Shown here: positions 58,959 to 64,000 of the stretch, in pieces | Numbering within the stretch: the stretch's first letter is position 1 | Layout: every line of letters begins with the position of its first letter | Assembly: GCF_018736145.1 (NCBI RefSeq) | Contig: NZ_CP059997.1 | Span: 3,409,501 to 3,473,500, forward strand | DNA length: 64,000 nt | Source: Amycolatopsis sp. CA-230715 | GTDB taxonomy: Bacteria; Actinomycetota; Actinomycetes; Mycobacteriales; Pseudonocardiaceae | Direction: 5' to 3' | Translations under genes and position numbers: made by a program | The notes under the pieces: generated by a model | Databases searched by the model: none | Told to the model about the DNA's origin: nothing | The model's input: only the letters and a program-made list of their open reading frames with translations

Positions 58959-59810
58959 ATCGCTCAGACGCTTGGCAATCTCGCGGTCCACCTTTTGCGA
59001 CTGGCCCGCCTGTTGCGCAATCCAGGTAGTCATGGTCAGCTCTCGAATCCGGCGAATTACTTTATACCCAGACCAGGAAAGCGCGTCGAAGCCAGACGCA
59101 CGAACGTAGTCTTCATAGTCGCGCTTCGTGATCCACCTCAACGCATCGTAGCCGATCGCCTCAATGCAGAAGTCCCACTCACGTGGACCAATTGAGAAAT
59201 CTTCGAAATCGATAAGCTTGACTTCACCTGAGCTACGATCGCGCATCAAGTTGTCACGGTGCGCGTCACCGTGAATGACACCTTCACCTAGAATAAATTC
59301 GAGATGCGAATAGTCACACTCCAGTTCTTCCTTTCGCAAGAGAAGGAAGTCGCGATCAGATTCGCTTATCGAGCGAATTGACGCTATCCGCCGATCCAGC
59401 TTTGCCAATGGGTGAAACTGCGGCAATTCGAGATCAAATGGGGGCGGCAGCTTGTGCAAGGCACACAAAACCCGACCAAGCTCGGCAGCAGTCGGCGATG
59501 GCTCCGCAGAATCGATGAACTCCCAGAACGTTACCGGCATTCCCGCAGGGCCAACATGGGTTCGCCCATCACCAGCAAGTCGCACCGATGGGAAATCGTA
59601 GCTTGCGAGCCAAGAAGCAATGGCGGTTTCTTTTTCGCTCGACGCAACCGAACGGCCCACGCGCGCCATCACAGGGCGGTCGGCGAGTCGAAACAGGGCG
59701 TTCGATCCCATCCGCACAAGCTCGGCCCTATCCGAACTCAGTCCCAAGTCCTCGCAGACCGCCCGAAGTTCTTCGCGGGCGAAGTCAGGAGTGAAGTCGT
59801 CTCCGGGCAT
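58917..59810 (-). CDS. Aminoglycoside phosphotransferase-like kinase
   Basis: A 297-residue APH-fold enzyme. The catalytic loop reads VIHGDAHRDNLM (Brenner motif with Asp, His, Asn) and the metal motif LIDFEDFSIGPREWDF. The N-lobe includes MARVGRSVASSEKETAIASWL. ATG 59810 has GGAAGGAGAG upstream; longer starts exist. The substrate could be an antibiotic, a sugar, homoserine or choline-like compounds, because the fold does not tell. It is the likeliest cargo gene of the element and has lower GC than the host. The gap 59811-60392 contains no convincing gene, only the right hexamer cluster. Confidence 0.82.
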   Translation of the reverse strand: MPGDDFTPDFAREELRAVCEDLGLSSDRAELVRMGSNALFRLADRPVMARVGRSVASSEKETAIASWLASYDFPSVRLAGDGRTHVGPAGMPVTFWEFIDSAEPSPTAAELGRVLCALHKLPPPFDLELPQFHPLAKLDRRIASIRSISESDRDFLLLRKEELECDYSHLEFILGEGVIHGDAHRDNLMRDRSSGEVKLIDFEDFSIGPREWDFCIEAIGYDALRWITKRDYEDYVRASGFDALSWSGYKVIRRIRELTMTTWIAQQAGQSQKVDREIAKRLSDLRNDDTPRDWGVF

Positions 59811-60037
59811 CCGTCCGCGCTCTCCTTCCGAGTGGTCTTCGCTCGAAGTCAGGTTACGTACCTCGGGGGCAGCATGCCGCACAGCGAGGCGAACACCGGT
59901 GAGTCCAACCCCAGCTTGCTTCGGCCACTCAGTTGCCATTTGGACCCCCTTCAACGTCTTGTGCGACCAAAACACACCAGAACTCGTGTTGTGCGCGGCA
60001 CAGGCGATCTGAGCGCCTCACCTCGAACCCGGCGGAC

Positions 60038-60186
60038 CTGTGACACCTGCGGGGATGTCCTGGGTGTCACACCTGTCACTCTGTCACTTAATGCCGCTTG
60101 ACCTGCGAAAACAGGTGTGACACGGCAGTGACACCTTGAGTGACACTCTTCTTCCCACTCTTCTTCTATGTCACCCCTGTCACCGA
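60038..60186. repeat. Cluster of GTGACA/TGTCAC hexamers, right
   Basis: About nine copies of GTGACA/TGTCAC in ~150 bp near the right end of the element, in both orientations, matching the cluster at 56388-56575. No gene covers it. Confidence 0.6.
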
Positions 60187-60392
60187 GCGGCTTCAAAGAG
60201 GCTGAACCACAAGGGAGGCCAACTAGTGGTTCAGCCTCTTTTTCGGGCGGCGCGGCTGCGCGAGCGATGTTGGCCCCGGAGGTGCACGGCGAGGTCGTTC
60301 GGGTAGCACCGGGCGGCCGAGGCTCTCCCCCGTATTGCCCCCAAACGCTCACATGGGGCCGCCTGCGGCCGCACACGGCCGCATAGACGACG

Positions 60393-60432
60393 AACGCCCC
60401 GCTGGCCTGTTGTCGCAGGTCAGCGGGGCGTT
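60393..60432. terminator. Terminator of the intact tRNA-Tyr
   Basis: AACGCCCCGCTGGCCTG / CAGGTCAGCGGGGCGTT arms (one mismatch) with loop TTGTCG, directly 3' of the tRNA. It is a copy of 54462-54504 carried in by the element. Confidence 0.8.
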
Positions 60433-60440
60433 TCGGCTGG

Positions 60441-60492
60441 TGTGGCGAGTGAGGGATTCGAACCCCCGAAGGCAGTGCCGTCTGATTTACAG
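60441..60492. repeat. attR: 3' half of tRNA-Tyr supplied by the element
   Basis: Identical to 54512-54563. The homology stops in the anticodon loop, so crossover took place at or 3' of the anticodon. Confidence 0.88.
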
Positions 60493-60524
60493 TCAGATCC
60501 CTTTGGCCGCTCGGGCAACTCGCC
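60443..60524 (-). tRNA. tRNA-Tyr (GTA)
   Basis: An 82-nt class II tRNA. Acceptor stem GGCGAGT/ACTCGCC, anticodon arm TCTGA-CTGTAAA-TCAGA with anticodon GTA, a variable arm (CGGCACTGCCTTCG) and T-loop TTCGAAT. No CCA is encoded. The gene is intact because the integrated element rebuilt its 3' half. Confidence 0.95.
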
Positions 60525-60644
60525 GTAGCCGGTGTCGCCACCAGCCATCGAAGAGAGTACCCAACGCCGTCGGGCGGTCGGCAACCGGGATACGGCTAGG
60601 CTGGCGGGTAACCCTGAGAACCCGAGTACGAGGTGTGAGAACAC

Positions 60645-61136
60645 GTGGCTGATCCCTCTTTCGACGTGGTGAGCAAGGTCGACCGGCAGGAGGTGGACAA
60701 CGCGCTGAACCAGGCGGGCAAGGAGCTGTCCACGCGCTTCGACTTCCGCGGCACCGGCACCAAGATCGACTGGTCGGGCGAGGAGTCGCTCGTGATCGAG
60801 TCGGAGACCGAGGAGCGCGCGCTCGCGGCGGTCGAGGTGTTCAAGGAGAAGCTGATCAAGCGCGGTATCTCGCTGAAGGCGTTCGAGGCCGACGAGCCCG
60901 CCATCTCCGGCAAGATCTACAAGCTCAACGGCAAGATCCTGCAGGGCATCGCCTCGGACAAGGCCAAGGAGATCGCGAAGTTCATCCGCGACGAGGGCCC
61001 CAAGGGCGTGCAGGCGCAGATCCAGGGCGACCAGCTCCGGGTGTCCGGCAAGAAGAAGGACCACCTGCAGGACGTGATCTCCTCGCTCAAGGGCAAGGAC
61101 TTCGGCATCGCGCTGCAGTTCACGAATTACCGGTAG
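60645..61136 (+). CDS. yajQ: YajQ-family nucleotide-binding protein
   Basis: A 163-residue cytoplasmic protein of the conserved YajQ family (MADPSFDVVSKVDRQEVDNAL, STRFDFRGT, LKGKDFGIALQFTNYR at the C-terminus). It is full length. Members bind nucleotides or c-di-GMP and have been linked to stress or virulence regulation in Gram-negatives; the role in actinobacteria is not settled. The GTG start follows GAGGTGTGAG. It stands alone next to tRNA-Tyr and marks the right chromosomal flank of the element. Confidence 0.95.
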   Translation: MADPSFDVVSKVDRQEVDNALNQAGKELSTRFDFRGTGTKIDWSGEESLVIESETEERALAAVEVFKEKLIKRGISLKAFEADEPAISGKIYKLNGKILQGIASDKAKEIAKFIRDEGPKGVQAQIQGDQLRVSGKKKDHLQDVISSLKGKDFGIALQFTNYR

Positions 61137-61151
61137 GCGGCCGGAAACCGG

Positions 61152-61577
61152 TCAGATCGCGGTCAGCCCTCCGTCGACGGTGAAGAACGCGCCGTCGAGG
61201 TTGACGGCCATGGTGCGGCGCCAGGCGGCGTAGTCGAGTTCGTGCGCCGGGCGGTCCTGGTGGTACAGCTCGATTCCGGCGTTGACGACCAGGGTGGTCA
61301 GCCCGCCGAGTTCGGCGGAAGCGCGGTCGAGGCCGCTGGCGATGGACTGCTCGTCGGCGACGATCGCGACGGCGGTGCCGCCCGCCGCGGTGATCGCGCG
61401 CGCGGTGCCTGCCGCCGCGGCTTCGTCGACGTCCAGGATCGCGACGGCCGCGCCGTCTGCGGCGAACCGGCGCGCGGTCGCCCGTCCTATTCCCGACCCG
61501 GCCCCGGTGATCGCGGCGCGTTTGCCGTGCAGCGGGCCGAAACACGAATCAGCGATGCGCATCGGCCGTCTGCCCAT
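61152..61577 (-). pseudogene. Short-chain dehydrogenase with internal deletion
   Basis: The 141-residue reading frame begins as a normal SDR: cofactor site GAGSGIG, then LVVNAGIELYH and WRRTMAVNLDGAFF. After that it jumps straight to the family C-terminus TVDGGLTAI. About 100-110 residues, including the Ser and YxxxK catalytic residues, are missing without a frame change. It cannot be a working reductase. Its start overlaps a short remnant that looks like the beginning of an APC permease, so the whole unit appears decayed. Confidence 0.75.
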
Positions 61578-61665
61578 CGGCCGCGGGGCCGATATGGGTG
61601 ACCGCCTGGATCAGCACCGCGGTCAACGACAACGCGTCCGGCCTCAGCCGGGCGTCATCTCCCAT
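61549..61665 (-). pseudogene. N-terminal remnant of a permease (tentative)
   Basis: A 38-residue frame (MGDDARLRPDALSLTAVLIQ...HIGPAA) resembles the first helix of an APC-type amino acid transporter, then loses similarity and stops 28 bp inside the start of the SDR remnant. If correct, nearly the whole permease was deleted. The evidence is one hydrophobic segment, so this is only a suggestion. Confidence 0.35.
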
Positions 61666-61734
61666 ACCGGCCCCCGCCGACTCGTCACAGGCGCAGTGCA
61701 GCACCGCTGTGCTGCGCCTCCTCCCCACACGCCC

Positions 61735-61749
61735 ACTGATCAGATCAGT
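61735..61749. promoter_or_regulatory. GntR-type operator
   Basis: ACTGATC-A-GATCAGT is a perfect palindrome around a central A, 140 bp before the GntR gene and 70 bp before the decayed leftward unit. Its position suits a regulator site shared by the divergent transcripts. Confidence 0.55.
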
Positions 61750-61889
61750 AGACGAGTCCCGAGGTGGGACGCTAACGTTCGCGTTCTGCCGAGTCAAGAA
61801 CTTTGGTTCCACACCGTGCGAATGCGCTCACGCGCAGTCGTCGCACGACCGGTCGAGATTCCCGTGCGCGCGGGGTTGGGAGGGCTTCG

Positions 61890-62615
61890 GTGCCGGACCT
61901 GATCAGCGATCCCCTGTCGCGGCCCCCGTCGATGCCGGAACGGATCGCCGCCGACATCTCGGAGCGGATCACCGCGAACGGCCTCGAGGTACTGGACAAA
62001 CTGCCGAGCATCACCGCGCTGGCCGACCAGTACGGGGTGTCGAAACCCATGATGCGCGAAGCGGCAAGGCTCCTGCAGGCAGGCGGGAAGATCGTTTTCC
62101 ACCACGGCAAACCGTGCGTGGTCGGCAGCCCCGGCGCCGAACAGCTCGACGACCTGTTCGGCTTCGTGCTCGGCCAGAAGCGCACCGACCTGATGGAGTT
62201 GCAGGCGCTGCGCGAAGTGCTCGAAATCGCCGCGGCGAGGGCGGCCGCGAGCGTGGCCACCGCCGCCGAGCACGCGGACCTCCGCGAGCACCTCGACCGC
62301 TACCTGGCCGTGCCCGTCCCCGGCGACGCGCTGCACGCCGCCGACATCGCGCTGCACGCCGCGGTGATGCGGGCGGGCGGGAACCGGTTGTTCGCGATGC
62401 TGCTCGACGGCATCACCGGCCTGCTGCAGGTTTCCCGTCGCGAGGCGTGGGCGCAGTACGAGAGCGAAGGCGGCACACTCGCCCTCGCCCACGAACGCCA
62501 CCAGCGCATCGTGGACACCATTTGCGACGGCGACCCGGAGGCCGCCGCGCAAGCGATGCTCGACGATCTCACCGACACCCGGGACGCACTCACGGTGCTG
62601 ATCCGGCCGAGCTGA
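61890..62615 (+). CDS. GntR-family regulator, FadR/FCD type
   Basis: A 241-residue repressor-type protein. The N-terminal winged helix (about 15-80) reads SITALADQYGVSKPMMREAARLLQ, and the C-terminal FCD ligand domain (about 95-230) shows LREVLEIAAARAA, ALHAADIALHAAVM and HERHQRIVDTI, holding the His and Asp residues that bind metal in such domains. GTG 61890 follows GGGAGGG. FCD regulators sense organic acids or amino acids and usually control adjacent catabolic genes. Here the adjacent leftward genes are decayed, so the regulator may be orphaned. Confidence 0.9.
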   Translation: MPDLISDPLSRPPSMPERIAADISERITANGLEVLDKLPSITALADQYGVSKPMMREAARLLQAGGKIVFHHGKPCVVGSPGAEQLDDLFGFVLGQKRTDLMELQALREVLEIAAARAAASVATAAEHADLREHLDRYLAVPVPGDALHAADIALHAAVMRAGGNRLFAMLLDGITGLLQVSRREAWAQYESEGGTLALAHERHQRIVDTICDGDPEAAAQAMLDDLTDTRDALTVLIRPS

Positions 62616-62623
62616 TCTCGCCG

Positions 62624-63352
62624 TTACGCGCGGACGCCGACGAAGTACGGGTGGCCGGTGTGCCCGCCCTCGGGTGCTTCGATCTCGAACTTCAAGCCCG
62701 CCAGGCGAAAGGCCTCTTCGTACTGTTCCTGGGTGTAGAGCCGGAGCCGGTGCGTTTCGTCGAAATGGCGTACCCCACCTCGTTCATCGGCGACGAGGTA
62801 ATGCATGTCCACCACCGAGAAGTCGCCCTCCAGCCTCGAATGCGACACCCGCGCGATCGTGTAGCCGTCGATCTCGACCAGGTTCTTGGAGACGAAGCCG
62901 GGCAGGAACGTCTCGGGGAACCACCACGGTTCGACCAGCAGCACACCGCCGGGGGCGAGCGCGCGCGCCATGCACCGCAGCGCCGAGTTCAGCTGCTCGA
63001 CCGTGCTCAAATAGCCGACGACGGTGAACAACGAGGTCACCACGTCGAACGTGCGATCCACGGTGAAGTCCGCGATGTCACCGCGGTGCAGCGGCACGGC
63101 GGGCAACCGGGCCGCGGCCAGTGCCAGCATGTCCTCGGACAGATCGATTCCCTCGACATGGCCGAAATCGGCAGCGAAGTGCGCGAGGTGGACTCCCGTT
63201 CCACAGCCGACATCGAGAAGGGACTGGGCGCTCGGGTTCCGGGAGCGGACGATGTCGATGACCGTGTCGCACTCCGCCTGGTAGTCCTTTCCGCGCGCCC
63301 GGTACAGCAGATCGTAAACTCCGGCAACATCGTGCTGGAAAACCTCAGACAT
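62624..63352 (-). CDS. SAM-dependent methyltransferase, amino-sugar N-methyltransferase-like
   Basis: A 242-residue class I methyltransferase. The SAM site is LLDVGCGTGVHL (about 45), followed by the acidic EGIDLSEDML and motif LAPGGVLLVEPWWFPETFLPGF, then IARVSHSRLEGDF. The last stretches closely resemble N,N-dimethyltransferases of TDP-amino sugars such as DesVI and TylM1. Other members of this family methylate quite different amines, so the substrate is open. ATG 63352 gives the usual N-terminus (MSEVFQHDVAGVYDLLY). It converges on the GntR gene with an 8-bp gap and is followed upstream by another methyltransferase. Confidence 0.85.
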   Translation of the reverse strand: MSEVFQHDVAGVYDLLYRARGKDYQAECDTVIDIVRSRNPSAQSLLDVGCGTGVHLAHFAADFGHVEGIDLSEDMLALAAARLPAVPLHRGDIADFTVDRTFDVVTSLFTVVGYLSTVEQLNSALRCMARALAPGGVLLVEPWWFPETFLPGFVSKNLVEIDGYTIARVSHSRLEGDFSVVDMHYLVADERGGVRHFDETHRLRLYTQEQYEEAFRLAGLKFEIEAPEGGHTGHPYFVGVRA

Positions 63353-63494
63353 AGGCGTCGGCATCCTGTTCGCTCGGGGATCAGGTGTCTACCCGGAGAA
63401 GGGTAACGGGGCTTATGGTCGGTTTGCGCGGTCGTGTCGGCATTGCCGGGTAGGAATAGGGGTTACGGACGCCTCTCGGCTTTTCGAGGAGTTC

Positions 63495-64000
63495 TCACGC
63501 CGGATTGGTGAGCGCGACCATCCCCGCCGGAAGGGTTTCGGTACCGAAGGCGCGACCGATCGCGAGCCCGGTTCGCGCGGCGACTTCGGCCGCGTCGACG
63601 AGCACGAGTTCGTGCCGTTCGTCGTCTCGGCGCCAGAAATCACCGCACTCGGTGAAGATCGTGAAATCGAACAAGAACCGGTCCGCACGCGGTACCGCGA
63701 AACGGGTGATCATCGCCCAGCCGTCACCGAGGCGGGCTTTGGCCGACGCGTTCCGGTGCGCTTCTCCCCAAGCCAGGTCGCACAGATCGACGGCGAGGAT
63801 TCCACCCGGCCGCACCGCGCGCGAAGCGGCCTCCAACGCGGCGACGACGGCATCGGCGTCGGTCAGGTAGTTCAGCACGTTGCCGATGCTGACGACCGCG
63901 TCCGCTCGCGGCAGCGGATCGTCCGGCAGGCGCAACGGCCGCACGTCCGCCTCGGGGACGTGCGCACGCGCGTGTTCGAGCATGTCCTCGGACGCATCGG
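63495..64000 (-). CDS. SAM-dependent methyltransferase, N-terminus outside window
   Basis: The C-terminal ~167 residues of a class I methyltransferase. The visible part begins at the second SAM motif (DASEDMLEHARAH), then ADAVVSIGNVLNYLTDAD and AVRPGGILAVDLCD; the end is TLPAGMVALTNPA. It is read in the same direction as the downstream methyltransferase with a ~140-bp gap. The SAM-binding glycine loop must lie beyond position 64000. The substrate is unknown. Confidence 0.85.
   Translation of the reverse strand, partial: DASEDMLEHARAHVPEADVRPLRLPDDPLPRADAVVSIGNVLNYLTDADAVVAALEAASRAVRPGGILAVDLCDLAWGEAHRNASAKARLGDGWAMITRFAVPRADRFLFDFTIFTECGDFWRRDDERHELVLVDAAEVAARTGLAIGRAFGTETLPAGMVALTNPA

Larger units (their letters stand above)
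54512..60492. mobile_element. Integrated element in tRNA-Tyr (~6 kb)
   Basis: Bounded by identical 52-bp sequences (54512-54563 and 60441-60492) that are the 3' part of tRNA-Tyr from the anticodon to just past the acceptor end. The integrase gene lies 58 bp inside the left end. Contents: tyrosine integrase, excisionase-like HTH, small orphan gene, XRE regulator, small membrane protein, XRE-TPR regulator and an APH-like kinase. There is no Rep, Tra or capsid gene. Integration restored the tRNA by supplying a new 3' half and its own copy of the terminator. It resembles a stripped-down actinomycete integrative element or a satellite dependent on a helper. Confidence 0.88.

Noticed and set aside
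59951..60541. Leftward 196-codon frame and rightward short frames between the kinase and tRNA-Tyr
   Set aside because: They run through the hexamer cluster, the terminator and the tRNA itself, with no domain or ribosome site.

Overview
The window is very GC-rich DNA with actinomycete gene style: GTG starts, 4-bp ATGA/GTGA overlaps, DUF5753/DUF397 regulator pairs, WYL and DeoR-type regulators and an S53 protease. Gene content, above all the siderophore locus, fits a member of the Pseudonocardiaceae, probably Amycolatopsis or a close relative. No rRNA or CRISPR array is present. One tRNA gene (Tyr) is.

Layout. 1-2.5 kb: a TetR gene cut by the window edge with a triple operator, a cupin gene, a small hypothetical gene and an XRE/DUF5753 + DUF397 pair. 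2.5-6.0 kb: a ribose-type sugar ABC importer operon read leftward (binding protein, double ATPase, permease). 6.1-11.7 kb: two FecCD-type iron-siderophore permeases read leftward, diverging across an iron box from two half-size ABC exporters. 11.8-16.5 kb: four genes unrelated to iron (small secreted protein, APC permease, beta/gamma-crystallin-like protein, S53 protease) lying between two direct copies of a ~170-bp non-coding repeat. 16.5-43.4 kb: a leftward operon of ornithine N-hydroxylase, two siderophore-binding lipoproteins and one giant six-module NRPS (7817 residues). 43.6-44.6 kb: a divergent formyltransferase, with two iron boxes in the shared promoter.

The siderophore genes work as one system. 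The hydroxylase makes N5-hydroxyornithine, the formyltransferase can formylate it, and the NRPS appears to build a hexapeptide X-Ser-(N-methyl-hOrn)-Ser-Ser-X. The ABC pair may export it, and the lipoproteins plus FecCD pair would bring the ferric form back. The order matches what I remember of albachelin from Amycolatopsis alba, but with a formyltransferase as the only tailoring acyl enzyme in sight. No thioesterase, MbtH protein or FecE-type ATPase is in the window.

44.6-47.5 kb: a class II lanthipeptide locus, consisting of a 59-residue precursor gene (180 bp, easily missed) ending in three cysteines, and a divergent LanM with an altered zinc-ligand motif. No dedicated protease or transporter is next to it. 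47.6-54.3 kb: ordinary chromosomal genes (Asp-type alpha/beta hydrolase, lipoprotein, WYL regulator, LVIVD-repeat secreted protein, AraC regulator, two hypotheticals).

54.5-60.5 kb: a compact ~6-kb integrated element inserted in tRNA-Tyr(GTA). It has a 52-bp direct repeat at its ends, integrase, excisionase, regulators, a small membrane protein, an APH-like kinase and two clusters of GTGACA/TGTCAC hexamers, but no visible replication or transfer gene. 60.6-64 kb: YajQ, a decayed permease/dehydrogenase pair opposite a GntR regulator, and two SAM methyltransferases, the last cut by the window end.
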